A model generated the notes under the pieces. The model did no database searches. It saw only the letters and a program-made list of their open reading frames with translations, and was not told the origin of the DNA. A program made the position numbers and the translations under genes. DNA of 64,000 nucleotides from Stenotrophomonas maltophilia (GTDB taxonomy: Bacteria; Pseudomonadota; Gammaproteobacteria; Xanthomonadales; Xanthomonadaceae). Below are positions 9,118 to 19,333 of this stretch, piece after piece. Positions within the stretch are counted from its first letter, which is position 1. The number at the start of each line of letters is the position of its first letter. The DNA lies in contig WNDS01000003.1 in assembly GCA_009912235.1 (NCBI GenBank), positions 310,001 through 374,000 on the forward strand, in the 5' to 3' direction.

Positions 9118-10023
9118 CTACAGGTCCGCATCGCACATGGCCTTGATCGTGCGCCGCAGCCAGCGGTGGGCCGGATCGTTGTCCATGCGCGGGTGCCAGG
9201 CCTGCACCAGTGCCACCGTCTTCACCGGCACGGGCAGCGGGAACATGCGCAGCGGCAGGCCCATGTAGGCGATGCGGTCGAGCATCACGCTGGGCATCTG
9301 CGGCAGCACCAGGTCGGAGGCGGCCGCAGCGAAGATCGCACCGTGGAAGGTGGGAATCACCATCGCCACGCGCCGGCGCAGGCCCAGCAGCGCCAGCTCA
9401 TCGTCGATCGGCCCCAGCGCCAGCCTGCGCCGCGAAACCGAAATGTGGTCGCAGGCGGCGAAGCGCTCGGCGCTGATGTCACCGTCGAACAGCGGATGGC
9501 CTTCGCGCGCCGCGCCCAGCAGCGCGGTGGTGAACAGGTTCTGCACCTTGGTTTCAGCGGTGTGCTTGCCAGCGGTGCTGATGTACAGGTCGATCCGCCC
9601 CTGCACCATCACATCGTCATCGGTGTCGCCCTCGGGCACGAAACGCACCATGCAGCGGGGTGCGTGCTCGCGGAACAGTTCGCGCAGGCGGCCGCCGTAG
9701 CTGCCGATGAACACATCGTTGGCGCGGATGCTGAAGGTGTGGTCCAGGGTCAGCATGTCCACTTCGCGGCCATCGTGGAATACCCGGTGCGCCTGCTCGA
9801 TCACATCGCACACCTGCTCGCGCAGTTCCAGCGCGCGCGGGGTGGGGGCCAGGCCGCGGCTGGCACGCACCAGCACCGGATCGCCCAGTGCCTGGCGGAT
9901 GCGGCCCAGCGTGCGGCTCATCGCCGGCGCACTCAGGTTCATGCGCCGGGCGGCGGCGGCCACGCTGCCTTCGTCCAGCAGCACATCCAGGGCAAGCAGC
10001 AGGTTCAGATCAGGCAGCGGCAT
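9118..10023 (-). CDS. LysR family transcriptional regulator
   Basis: A 301-residue LTTR. The N-terminal winged helix-turn-helix spans roughly residues 5-65 ('LLLALDVLLDEGSVAAAARRMNLSAPAMSRTLGRIR', helix motif SVAAAARRMNLSAPAMSRTL), followed by a linker helix and a periplasmic-binding-like effector domain. The NodD/PcaQ-like start 'LPDLNLLLALDVLL' favours the ATG at 10023 over an upstream Met at 10137. Located directly upstream of, and co-oriented with, the MFS/HlyD/OMF genes, it is the obvious candidate regulator of that efflux operon, though a LysR gene is more often divergent from its target. Confidence 0.9.
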   Translation of the reverse strand: MPLPDLNLLLALDVLLDEGSVAAAARRMNLSAPAMSRTLGRIRQALGDPVLVRASRGLAPTPRALELREQVCDVIEQAHRVFHDGREVDMLTLDHTFSIRANDVFIGSYGGRLRELFREHAPRCMVRFVPEGDTDDDVMVQGRIDLYISTAGKHTAETKVQNLFTTALLGAAREGHPLFDGDISAERFAACDHISVSRRRLALGPIDDELALLGLRRRVAMVIPTFHGAIFAAAASDLVLPQMPSVMLDRIAYMGLPLRMFPLPVPVKTVALVQAWHPRMDNDPAHRWLRRTIKAMCDADL

Positions 10024-10163
10024 GGCGTTCTCCAGAAGACCGCATGACTCTACTGCACGACCGTGAGGGCGGGCGTGCGTCTGGTGCACGTATTGCCTGC
10101 GGCGCACGGCATGGGTGCGCGGGCCGGTATCGGCCAAGCTGGGCGCCCCGAAGGAGACTGCCC

Positions 10164-10604
10164 ATGTTTCAGACCATCCTGGTTGCCGTGGATGGCGACC
10201 CCCAGCACGACGCCGTGCTGGCCCTGGCCGCCCACGTGGCCGGCCCGTGCAGCCGGCTGCACCTGCTGTGCGTGATCGATGCCGAGTTCGCGCTGCCCGC
10301 CGACGCCAGCCCGGCCGACCGCCGCGAGTACCCGGCCGCCGCGCGCGAACGCCGTAAGGCGGATGCAGTGCTGGACGATGCCCTAGGCGAGCTGCGCGAG
10401 CGCGACGTGGACGCGGTGGCGCAGGTGCTGGGCGGCGAGCCGGCCGACACCATCAGCGCCCAGGCCGGCCGCCTGGGCGCCGACCTGATCATCATCGGCC
10501 ACCGCCACCTGGGTGGCCTGCGCCGCGTGTTCGACAGCTCGGTGGGGCAGTGGACGCTGGACCACGCATCGTGCCCGGTGCTGGTGGAAACCCGCGCGCC
10601 CTGA
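10164..10604 (+). CDS. Universal stress protein (UspA family)
   Basis: Single-domain Usp of 146 residues, cytoplasmic. 'FQTILVAVDGDPQHDAVLALA' is the classical N-terminal strand and nucleotide-binding Asp, and 'GADLIIIGHRHLGGLRRVFDSSVGQWTLDHASCPVLV' (motif GHRHLGG...VGQ) corresponds to the ATP-binding G-2X-G-9X-G region, although the last position is Gly-Gln rather than Gly-Ser/Thr, so ATP binding is uncertain. The start at 10164 has AAGGAGA nine bases upstream. It is divergent from the LysR gene (141-base gap) and convergent with fghA (15-base gap). Confidence 0.92.
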   Translation: MFQTILVAVDGDPQHDAVLALAAHVAGPCSRLHLLCVIDAEFALPADASPADRREYPAAARERRKADAVLDDALGELRERDVDAVAQVLGGEPADTISAQAGRLGADLIIIGHRHLGGLRRVFDSSVGQWTLDHASCPVLVETRAP

Positions 10605-10619
10605 GCCCCGCCGCGGCGC

Positions 10620-11448
10620 TCAGCCTTTCAACGCACGGGCGTGGTGGGCGATGTGCTCGCCGATGAAGCTGGCGATGAAGTAGTAGCTGTGGTCGTAGCC
10701 GGGCTGCAGGCGCAGGGTCAGCGGGTGGCCCGCCGCCTCACAGGCCAGCTGCAGGCGCTGCGGCTGCAGCTGGCTGTGCAGGAACTCATCGCCCCCCCTG
10801 GTCCACCAGCAGCGGCAGCCGCTCGCTGGCAGTGGCCACCAGTGCGCTGGCATCCCACTGCGCCCACGCGGCGTGGTCGTCGCCCAGGTAGGCGCTGAAC
10901 GCCTTCTGGCCCCACGGCACCTGGCTGGGCGCGACGATCGGCGAGAACGCCGACACGCTGCGGTAGCGGCCCGGGTTGCGCAGCGCCATCACCAGCGCAC
11001 CGTGCCCGCCCATCGAGTGGCCGCTGATGCCGCGCGCGGCGCTGGCCGGGAAGTTAGCTTCGATCAGCGCCGGCAGTTCCTGCACCACGTAGTCGTGCAT
11101 GCGGTAGTGTCTGGCCCACGGTTGCTGGATGGCATTGAGGTAGAAACCGGCGCCCTTGCCCAGGTCGTAGCCCTCGGCATCGGCCGCGTCATCGCCGCGC
11201 GGGCTGGTGTCCGGCGCAACGATGATCACGCCATGCTCGGCGGCATAGCGCTGCGCGCCGGCCTTGGTGATCACGTTCTGCTCGGTGCAGGTCAACCCGC
11301 TCAGCCAGTACAGCACCGGCAGCGTCTGGGTGGCCGCCTGCGGCGGCAGGTACACGGCGAACTGCATGTCGCAGCCCAGCGTGGCCGAATGATGGCGGTA
11401 GACATCCTGCCAGCCGCCGAAGCAGGCGCGGTGTTCAATGCGTTCCAT
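10620..11448 (-). pseudogene. fghA: S-formylglutathione hydrolase, frameshifted
   Basis: Serine hydrolase (esterase D family) that splits S-formylglutathione to formate and glutathione, the last step of glutathione-dependent formaldehyde oxidation. Visible: '[22 protein letters not shown]' family motif (shortened: [10 protein letters not shown]), nucleophile elbow '[13 protein letters not shown]' (Ser of GHSMGG) and the C-terminal catalytic His region 'LQPGYDHSYYFI'. The frame breaks in a run of seven C on the + strand (10792-10798): with six C the protein reads through '[15 protein letters not shown]' to a 275-residue product of normal size. The gene is third in the frmR-adhC-fghA operon. 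Confidence 0.92.
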
Positions 11449-11510
11449 GGTGTTCTCCGCAGCGGACGGCGGGCATGCCGCCCGCCATCCGGTTGGTCAG
11501 GGGTGCTGGC

Positions 11511-12950
<1,440 letters not shown>

Positions 12951-12970
12951 GGGGCGCCGGTGACGGGAAC

Positions 12971-12990
12971 TATACTGGGGGATAGTATAC
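12971..12990. promoter_or_regulatory. Putative FrmR operator upstream of frmR
   Basis: TACT-GGGGG-AT-AGTA (12973-12987), inside a wider TATACT...AGTATAC inverted repeat, matches the RcnR/FrmR type of operator: TACT and AGTA half-sites flanking a G-tract. It lies 21 bases before the frmR start, where bound repressor would block the operon promoter. Confidence 0.75.
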
Positions 12991-13144
12991 ATACCCACCC
13001 CGCCCTGCATCGGCCGGGACCGATGGCTGCTCAAAGCATGAACAGATAATAAATAGATTCACATGTTAACTTTTTGCGACGTAGGGTGGCGCTTTTAATC
13101 CGTCGTTAGCTTCCAAGTCACATTGGCGTGACCAGGGAGAGACC

Positions 13145-16100
13145 ATGTACCGACCGTTGTTCGCCCGCAGTTCACTGTCTGTTGCGCTGGGTACGGCGCT
13201 GTTGCTGGGCGCCGTTGCTCCCGCGATGGCGCAGCAGGCCGCCACGCCGGACGAAAAGGCCGAGCCCGCTAGCAGCAAGACGCCCGTCCAGCTGGACCGG
13301 GTGACGGTGACCGGCTCGCGCATCTACCGCGCCGGCTTCGACACGCTGGAACCGGCGGCGGTGGTCAGCCGTGAATCGATCGAGAACTACGGCGACACCA
13401 ACCTCATCGACGCGGTCACCCGCATTCCCGGTGTCAGCGCCGATGTCAGCTCGCGCGGCGACCAGGCCAGCTTCGGTGCCGGCGTCAACTTCGCCAGCAA
13501 GTTCGGCCTGGGCAGCAACCGCCTGCTCACCCTGGTCAACGGCCGCCACTTCGTCACCTCCACCCCGCCAACCATCTTCGGTGCCGGCAGTGGCTCGGGC
13601 ATCCAGGTCGACATGAACGCCATTCCCAGCGTCATGGTCGAGCGCATCGAGAGCCTGAGCGTGGGCGGTGCACCCACCTACGGTTCGGACGCCATTTCCG
13701 GCGTGAACAACATCATCCTGCGCGACAAGTTCGACGGCTCTGAAGTTGAACTGGGCTATGGCCGCACCAGCAAGAACGACAACATACGCTATTCGTGGTC
13801 TGCCATCTTCGGCACCGGTTTCGCCGATGGCCGCGGCCACGTCGTGGTGGCCGCCGAGCTGGACAACGCCGACGGCGTGAACGCGCTGCAGCGTGATTTC
13901 TACCGCCAGGGCTACAGCCTGCAGCCCAACCCTACCGCCGCCAACGTCCGTGCGTTCCAGCCGGGCCGCCAGACCACCAGCGATGGCCGCATCGACGGCA
14001 GCATTCCGTTCAACACCGGCCCCAACGATGGCATCCCCGACCAGGTGTGGATCCGCGACCGCCGCCTTGCCAGCATGACCTTCGGCGGCCTGGTGATGCC
14101 GGCCACCGGTGATTACCAGCGCAACGGTATGGGCGACATCCTCGGCTTCGGCGCCAGCAACAAGCTGTGGCAGTTCACCAATGAAAGCAAGCTGGTGGAG
14201 TTCAACCCGGGCACCAGCTACCCGGGTGGCAATGCCTCCGGCGGCGATGGCCTGAACCTGATGGAAACCCTGCCGCTGATCGCCGACCTGGAACGTCGCT
14301 CGGTGTACTCCACCGGCAGCTTCGACTTCACCGACAACGTGCGCGGCTTCTTCGAACTGTCGCGCTATGAATCCACCGCGCGCGAAACGCTCGACCAGAA
14401 CGTGTACAACGCGGTGTCCTTCGGCAACGCGCGTCTGGACGGCGGCGGCGAGGCCAGCGGTGCGCTGACCTTCAGTGCCAGCAACCCGTTTCTGAGCCCG
14501 GAAACCCGCAGGATTCTGGCCGACAACGGCATCACCTCGTTCCGCCTGTCGCGTTCCTCGCGCGACCTGTCGATGAACAACTCCAGCACCGAAACCCGCC
14601 TCACCCGTGCGGTGGTCGGCCTGAACGGCTTCTTCGAAGTGGGCAAGCGCGGCTTCAACTGGGAAGCCAGCGTCACCCATGGCCGTGGTGATTTCGACTA
14701 CCTCGGCACCGGCCTGATCCAGCAGAACTTCATCAACGCGATCAACGTCACCACCGATGCCAGCGGCCGCATCATCTGCGATGCCAGCCGCCCGGGCACC
14801 ACGGTCGATCCGAACTGCCGCCCGCTGAACCTGTTCGGTGAGAACCAGGCCTCGCGCGAAGCACTGGACTACGTCGTTACGCGCACGCTGGCCAAGGCGC
14901 AGACCCGCCAGACCGTCATCAACGCCTCGCTGTCCGGCGGCCTGTTCGACCTGCCCGGTGGCGAGCTGTCCTTCGCCGCCGGCTTCGAGCACCGCCGCGA
15001 AGAAGGCGCCTTCACCCCCAGCGAGTACCAGCGCCTGGGCCAGGGCCGTTCGGTGCCCACCCAGGCCGCGCAGGGCGAATACCACACCAATGAAGTATTC
15101 GCCGAAGTGCTGGCACCGCTGTTCAACCCCGACTGGGATCTGCCGGGCCTGCACCGCCTGGACCTGACCGCCAAGTTCCGCCGCGTCGACAACTCGGTGG
15201 CTGGCGCGTTCAATGCCTTCACCTACGGCATCCAGTACGAGCCGATTGCCGGCCTGCAGCTGCGCGGCAACAAGACCCAGTCGCTGCGCGCACCGTCCAT
15301 CGCCGAGCTCTACACCAGCCGGCAGCCGACGTACTACAACATTCCGGAAGTCTGCTCGCTGGACAACATCAACGGCGGCACCAACCCGGCCGTGCGCCGC
15401 CGCAACTGCCAGGCGTTCTTCGCCGCCTACCCGGGCGTCGATCCGAACACCTTCCGCCAGCAGCCCACCAACACGCTGGGCTCGACCAACGGCAGCACAA
15501 GCCTGCAGAACGAAACGGCCAAGTCCTGGACGGCCGGCATCGTGTTCGCGCCGGAGTGGATTCCGGGCCTGCGCGTGGCCGCCGACTGGTATGACATCAA
15601 GATCAGCAATGTCATCACCTCGCTGAGCACCAACGACATCATCACCGGCTGCTTCGACAACGCCGATTTCAACACCGCCAACGTGCCCAACGCCAACCGC
15701 TTCTGCGGCCTGGTCACGCGCGATCCGAGCACCGGCGTGGCCACCGACATCAGGACCGAGTACGGCAACGGCCCGGTGCTGATGTTCCGCGGCTGGACAG
15801 CGGAAGTCGGCTACCGCTGGGATCTGTCGCGCTTCGGCGTGCTGGACCTGGACTTCTACGGCTACATGCCGAAGAACCGTGGCCAGGCCGCCAACAAGGA
15901 CGTGCCATTCGTGGAACAGGTGGGCAGCTTCAACGAGCCCAAGCGCCAGTTCCGCTGGACCGCCCAGCACCGTATCGGCAACTGGAGCTACGGCGTGGCC
16001 TCCAACTACACCAGCCGCGCGCAGTACACGCTGACCGACACCCCGGAAAGCCGCCAGTACTTCTACCGCGACAGCTGGACCACCTGGGATGCCAACGTCA

Positions 16101-16234
16101 CCTACCGCATCACCGATGCCGCACGCGTAACGCTGTCGGTCATCAACGTCGGCGATGACATCGGTCCGTTCCCGTACGTGCTCGATGCGCTGGGCCGCCG
16201 CTACATGGCCAGCCTGCGCTACAACTTCAAGTAA
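13145..16234 (+). CDS. TonB-dependent outer-membrane receptor
   Basis: A 1029-residue receptor: signal peptide ending about 'PAMAQQ', Ton-box-like 'LDRVTVTGSRI' (about residues 51-61), plug domain (about 65-200, 'AVVSRESIENYGDTNLIDAVTRIPGV', 'LLTLVNGRHF', 'GAPTYGSDAISGVNNIILRDKF') and a large 22-strand barrel. It belongs to the xanthomonad group with the 'LVNGRR/TYGSDAIAGVVN' plug motifs, often used for carbohydrates, peptides or unknown ligands rather than siderophores. Start at 13145 with GGGAGA 6 bases upstream. Divergent from frmR, with a 194-base region between them. No linked inner-membrane transporter or hydrolase indicates the ligand. Confidence 0.93.
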   Translation: MYRPLFARSSLSVALGTALLLGAVAPAMAQQAATPDEKAEPASSKTPVQLDRVTVTGSRIYRAGFDTLEPAAVVSRESIENYGDTNLIDAVTRIPGVSADVSSRGDQASFGAGVNFASKFGLGSNRLLTLVNGRHFVTSTPPTIFGAGSGSGIQVDMNAIPSVMVERIESLSVGGAPTYGSDAISGVNNIILRDKFDGSEVELGYGRTSKNDNIRYSWSAIFGTGFADGRGHVVVAAELDNADGVNALQRDFYRQGYSLQPNPTAANVRAFQPGRQTTSDGRIDGSIPFNTGPNDGIPDQVWIRDRRLASMTFGGLVMPATGDYQRNGMGDILGFGASNKLWQFTNESKLVEFNPGTSYPGGNASGGDGLNLMETLPLIADLERRSVYSTGSFDFTDNVRGFFELSRYESTARETLDQNVYNAVSFGNARLDGGGEASGALTFSASNPFLSPETRRILADNGITSFRLSRSSRDLSMNNSSTETRLTRAVVGLNGFFEVGKRGFNWEASVTHGRGDFDYLGTGLIQQNFINAINVTTDASGRIICDASRPGTTVDPNCRPLNLFGENQASREALDYVVTRTLAKAQTRQTVINASLSGGLFDLPGGELSFAAGFEHRREEGAFTPSEYQRLGQGRSVPTQAAQGEYHTNEVFAEVLAPLFNPDWDLPGLHRLDLTAKFRRVDNSVAGAFNAFTYGIQYEPIAGLQLRGNKTQSLRAPSIAELYTSRQPTYYNIPEVCSLDNINGGTNPAVRRRNCQAFFAAYPGVDPNTFRQQPTNTLGSTNGSTSLQNETAKSWTAGIVFAPEWIPGLRVAADWYDIKISNVITSLSTNDIITGCFDNADFNTANVPNANRFCGLVTRDPSTGVATDIRTEYGNGPVLMFRGWTAEVGYRWDLSRFGVLDLDFYGYMPKNRGQAANKDVPFVEQVGSFNEPKRQFRWTAQHRIGNWSYGVASNYTSRAQYTLTDTPESRQYFYRDSWTTWDANVTYRITDAARVTLSVINVGDDIGPFPYVLDALGRRYMASLRYNFK

Positions 16235-16250
16235 GCACAGTTGTTGGAGT

Positions 16251-16278
16251 GGCGAGGCCCAGTTTTCCGGGCCTCGCC
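16251..16278 (+). terminator. Hairpin downstream of the TonB receptor
   Basis: GGCGAGGCCC (16251-16260) and GGGCCTCGCC (16269-16278) form a perfect 10-bp stem with an 8-base loop, 17 bases after the receptor stop and between two convergent genes. There is no clear U-tract, so it may terminate weakly or in both directions. Confidence 0.6.
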
Positions 16279-16329
16279 TGCTTCGGCCCAGGCCAGTGCA
16301 GCTCCCGCGCGTTACCGCGAGCGCCGCCC

Positions 16330-17213
16330 TCACTCCCGCAGCAGATCCACGAACGCGCGCAGCGCCGCCGTCATCTGCCGCTGCTTCGGGTAGTACAGCG
16401 CGAAGCCGGGGAAGCTGTCGCACCATTCTTCCAGTACGGCCACCATGCGCCCGTCGTCCAGGTAGGGCCGCGTGGCATCTTCCAGCACATAGGCCAGGCC
16501 AATGCCATCGAGTACTGCGCCGATGATGCTGGTCTGGTTGCCCAGCGTCAGCCGCCCCGGCACGTCCACTTCCAGCGCCTGGCCATCGCGTTCGAACTGC
16601 CATTTGTAGACCCGCCCGCTGACGAAGCGGAAGCGGATGCATTCGTGTTCCACCAGCTCGCGCGGGTGCTGCGACAGCGGACGCCGCTGCAGGTATTCCG
16701 GCGAACCAACGATCAGCCCGCGCAGCGGCGGCCCCAGCGGCACGGCCGCCATGTCCTCGGGCACCGATTCGTGCAGGCGCACGCCGGCGTCGTAGCCATC
16801 GGCCACGATGTCCACCAGGTCCTCGTCCTCGGTCAGCTCCACGCGCACATCCGGGTGCTGGCGCAGGAAGCGGGCCAGCCGCGGGCGCAGCTGCGCATCA
16901 GCGCCGCCCGGGTGGCGTTGATGCGCAGCAGCCCGGCCGGTGCGGCGCGGAACTGGTTCATTTCCTCCAACGCATCGTTCACCTGTTCCAGTGCAGGCTG
17001 CAGGCGCTCGAGCAGGCGCTGGCCGGCTTCGGTGAGCGCCACGCTGCGGGTGGTGCGGCGGAACAGGGCCACGCCCAGCCGTTCCTCCAGCGCGCGGATG
17101 GCGTAGCTGACCGCCGAGGTGGACAGCCCCAGCTCGGCGCCGGCGCGGCGGAAGCTGCGGTGGCGGGCGACGGCGGCGAAGGCGGCCAGATGGGTCAGGT
17201 TGTCAGTAGCCAC
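16330..17213 (-). pseudogene. LysR family transcriptional regulator, frameshifted
   Basis: LTTR of the CrgA/DsdC-like group. The N-terminal half (from ATG 17213: 'LTHLAAFAAVARHRSFRRAGAELGLSTSAVSYAIRALEERLG') is a complete winged helix-turn-helix with motif LGLSTSAVSYAI. The frame is lost about 16900-16907 in a GC-rich GCGCCGCCC stretch; the effector domain ('VRVELTEDEDLVDIVADGYDAGVRL' onwards, motif VADGYDAGVRLHE) continues in another frame to 16330. Adding one base gives a 294-residue LTTR of normal length. Divergent from the alcohol dehydrogenase at 17321, which is probably its target. Confidence 0.88.
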
Positions 17214-17284
17214 GATTGTCCTGCCAGACTTGATGAATCATGCCGATAAACGGGCTTTTTAGCCCTCATCCTGGCGCGTATTGT

Positions 17285-17294
17285 AAAGCGCTTT
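17285..17294. promoter_or_regulatory. Perfect palindrome AAAGCGCTTT in the LysR/ADH divergent region
   Basis: A perfect 10-bp palindrome within TTGTAAAGCGCTTTCCCACA, 27 bases before the dehydrogenase start. The central CG and A/T-rich arms resemble operators of LacI/GalR-type repressors. A similar sequence (TGTAAACGCTTTCGCCA) occurs in the nag divergent region near 54480. The bound protein is unknown. Confidence 0.35.
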
Positions 17295-17320
17295 CCCACA
17301 AACCCTGCCAAGGATTCCGC

Positions 17321-18382
17321 ATGTCCCTCGCCCGTGGTTACGCCGTCACCGACAACACCGCCCCGCTCAAGCCGTTCAGCTTCGAGCGCCGCGCCGTCGG
17401 CCCGGACGACATCCGCATCGACATCCTCTACAGCGGCATCTGCCATTCCGACCTGCACCAGGCCCGCGACGACTGGGGCGGCGCCAGCTACCCGATGGTG
17501 CCGGGCCACGAGATCATCGGCCGCGTGGTCGAGGTCGGCGCCAACGTCAGCCGCCTGAAGGCGGGCGACATTGCCGGCGTCGGCTGCATGGTCGATTCCT
17601 GCCGCAACTGCGACGCCTGTGAACACGACCTGGAGCAGTACTGCGAACAGGGCCCGACCTGGACCTACAACGCGCGCGAACGCGACAGCGGCGAACTGAC
17701 CCAGGGCGGCTACTCCGACCACGTGGTGGTGGAACAGCGCTTCGTGGTGAAGGTGTCCGAGACGCTGGACCTGAAAGCGGCCGCGCCGCTGCTGTGCGCC
17801 GGCATCACCACCTACTCGCCGCTGCGCCACTGGAAGGTCGGCCCCGGCCAGAAGGTCGGCGTGATCGGTCTGGGTGGTCTGGGCCACATGGGCGTGAAGT
17901 TTGCCAAGGCCATGGGCGCCACCGTGGTGGTGATGATCACCACCAGCCCGGAAAAGGGTGCCGATGCCAAGCGCCTGGGCGCCGACGATGTGCTGGTCTC
18001 GCGTGACCCGGCGCAGATGAAGGCCCACGCCAACAGCTTCGATTTCCTGCTCAACACCGTGCCGGTCGGCCATGACAACAACCCGTACATGAGCCTGCTC
18101 AAGCGCGACAGCACCATGTGCATGGTCGGCGTGATCACCGAAATGGACCCGCCGCTGACCGGTGGCAACCTGATCTTCGGCCGCAAGAGCGTGGCCGGCT
18201 CGGGCATCGGCGGCATGGCCGAGACGCAGGAAATGCTCGACTTCTGCGCCGAGCACAACATCGTCAGCGACGTGGAAGTGATCAACATCAAGGACGTCAA
18301 CGAAGCCTGGGACCGCATGCAGAAGAACGATGTGCGCTACCGCTTCGTGATCGACATGGCCACGCTGAAGAACGCCGCCTGA
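17321..18382 (+). CDS. Zinc-dependent NAD(P) alcohol dehydrogenase (YahK / cinnamyl-alcohol type)
   Basis: A 353-residue medium-chain dehydrogenase that reduces aldehydes or oxidises primary alcohols with NADP(H), cytoplasmic. Catalytic zinc residues in 'SGICHSDLHQARDDW' and 'VPGHEIIGRVVEVG'; structural zinc cysteines in 'DSCRNCDACEHDLEQYC'; nucleotide-binding 'GVIGLGGLGHMGVKFAKAMG'-type loop (motif GLGGLGHMG). This matches the YahK/AdhC/CAD subgroup. The start at 17321 has AAGGA eight bases upstream; an in-frame ATG at 17240 falls in the regulatory region. It is divergent from the LysR gene and is the last core gene before the mobile-element remnant. Confidence 0.93.
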   Translation: MSLARGYAVTDNTAPLKPFSFERRAVGPDDIRIDILYSGICHSDLHQARDDWGGASYPMVPGHEIIGRVVEVGANVSRLKAGDIAGVGCMVDSCRNCDACEHDLEQYCEQGPTWTYNARERDSGELTQGGYSDHVVVEQRFVVKVSETLDLKAAAPLLCAGITTYSPLRHWKVGPGQKVGVIGLGGLGHMGVKFAKAMGATVVVMITTSPEKGADAKRLGADDVLVSRDPAQMKAHANSFDFLLNTVPVGHDNNPYMSLLKRDSTMCMVGVITEMDPPLTGGNLIFGRKSVAGSGIGGMAETQEMLDFCAEHNIVSDVEVINIKDVNEAWDRMQKNDVRYRFVIDMATLKNAA

Positions 18383-18808
18383 TACACGCGGCGGCGGAAA
18401 TGAAAAATGTCCGCTGTCAAGCCATTGATGCGGACGAGTAGCGGGGCGAACAGGCTTACGCGGCAATAGGTTAGGCCAAATCCCGTCCGTTGCGTGCCCC
18501 TGTCGTTTTTGGAGCCAGGTGCCACACAGGCGCTTTGCGGTGGCAAACGCGGGGGCATCGCGGCGGGCTGGGTCGCACCGTCATCTTAGCTTCCCGCCCT
18601 TCATCATCGACCTCCAGAAGCGAAAGCGCAGCCCCTGGGCTGCGCTTTCGTCTTCGGTCGGGATGTACTCGTTAGGACTGCTTCGGTGATGCGGCCTTGA
18701 TGGTCATTCCTTTCCTCAATCCCCGATCCCCCGCCATGAACGCCTCCAGCATGTGTGGGATGAGGTAACGGCGAGAACTTTGTCGCGGTATTGCGACGGC
18801 GAGCGGAA
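18383..18808. other. Gene-poor left flank of the integrated element
   Basis: No convincing full gene is seen in these 426 bases. They hold a 14-bp perfect hairpin at 18621-18650 (listed separately) and, on the minus strand, a short open stretch ending at TAA 18672-18674 with a coding-like tail from Met 18752 ('MLEAFMAGDRGLRKGMTIK'), which could be the 3' end of a lost conjugation or plasmid gene. Base composition is less GC-biased than the flanking chromosome. This is probably where core sequence (ending with the dehydrogenase) passes into acquired DNA. Confidence 0.5.
18621..18650. terminator. Perfect 14-bp hairpin
   Basis: CGAAAGCGCAGCCC (18621-18634) pairs with GGGCTGCGCTTTCG (18637-18650) with almost no loop (effectively a 13-bp stem with a CCTG loop if the innermost pair opens). 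A G/C core with A/T outer arms resembles a terminator of either strand; no U-tract follows. Confidence 0.55.
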
Positions 18809-19027
18809 CTATCTGGATTTCTGCTCCGGTCGATCATCGAAGAAGCGCCGATTGGCGGCTTCGGCAGCGCGGCGGCAGAGTTCTTCACCAGCCTTCGCGC
18901 GGTCTGCCTTGCACAGCCACTGGATTTCCTTGATGCGCTCGGGATGGGCCACGAAGTAGTCCACGGTTTCCGAAGGTTGCGAGGGCCTACAGGCGGTCAA
19001 CGCAGCGGCCAGCGTCAGCTTGTTCAA
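18809..19027 (-). CDS. EexN-like entry-exclusion lipoprotein (possibly TTG start), fused in frame to a LysR remnant
   Basis: The 72 C-terminal residues of a longer open frame read 'LNKLTLAAALTACRPSQPSETVDYFVAHPE' (two motifs: LAAALTAC lipobox and ETVDYFVAHPE), followed by a Cys-containing helical region. This is the layout of EexN/TrbK-type small lipoproteins found in trb operons, which block entry of a second copy of the same element. The only start at the right place is TTG (19027-19025), without a good ribosome site, so expression may depend on the upstream frame. The frame continues without a stop into LysR effector-domain sequence upstream, so this is a recombination joint. Confidence 0.6.
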   Translation of the reverse strand: MNKLTLAAALTACRPSQPSETVDYFVAHPERIKEIQWLCKADRAKAGEELCRRAAEAANRRFFDDRPEQKSR

Positions 19028-19330
19028 GGGATAGCGCAACACTTCCACCAGCGGAATCTGCTTGAAGGCAAGCACGGGGTGGCGGGCTGGCACGGCCACC
19101 ATTAACTCGTCTTCCCACGCGGGAGTCACTACAACGCCGTCACCCGCGTCTTTCGCCATCGAGAAGCCCGCGTCATACAAATCATCCTGCAAGCCCTTGA
19201 TCTGTTGATCCAAGGGCGCCTCGAACAAGCGGATTTTCATCTCGGGATCTTCCTCGCGGCTGCGCGCCAGCAGTGCGGGCAGCGGGGAAAGGATGGTCAG
19301 CCGGGATCTCAGCAAAAGATCGCAGGAACC
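19028..19330 (-). pseudogene. LysR-type regulator remnant (first half of effector domain only)
   Basis: 'SRLTILSPLPALLARSREEDPEMKIRLFE' (motif: LLARSREEDPEMKIRLFE), 'LQDDLYDAGFSMAK' and 'DELMVAVPARHPV' are the first subdomain of an LTTR effector-binding domain (roughly residues 90-185 of a 300-residue protein). The DNA-binding domain is missing: the fragment begins next to the stop of the tetR-like gene, and its other end runs in frame into the eexN-like sequence. It cannot act as a DNA-binding regulator. A TraR-like conjugation regulator is a possible origin. Confidence 0.7.
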
Positions 19331-19333
19331 TAT

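Noticed and set aside
13172..16642. 1156-codon minus-strand open frame opposite the first TonB receptor
   Set aside because: It lies antisense to a clear receptor gene and is rich in Ala/Gly/His/Arg as expected from high-GC shadow frames; no domain is recognisable.
18604..18888. 94-residue minus-strand reading frame covering the left flank
   Set aside because: It crosses the strong hairpin and the eexN-like stop, with Ser/Arg-rich composition and no recognisable domain.
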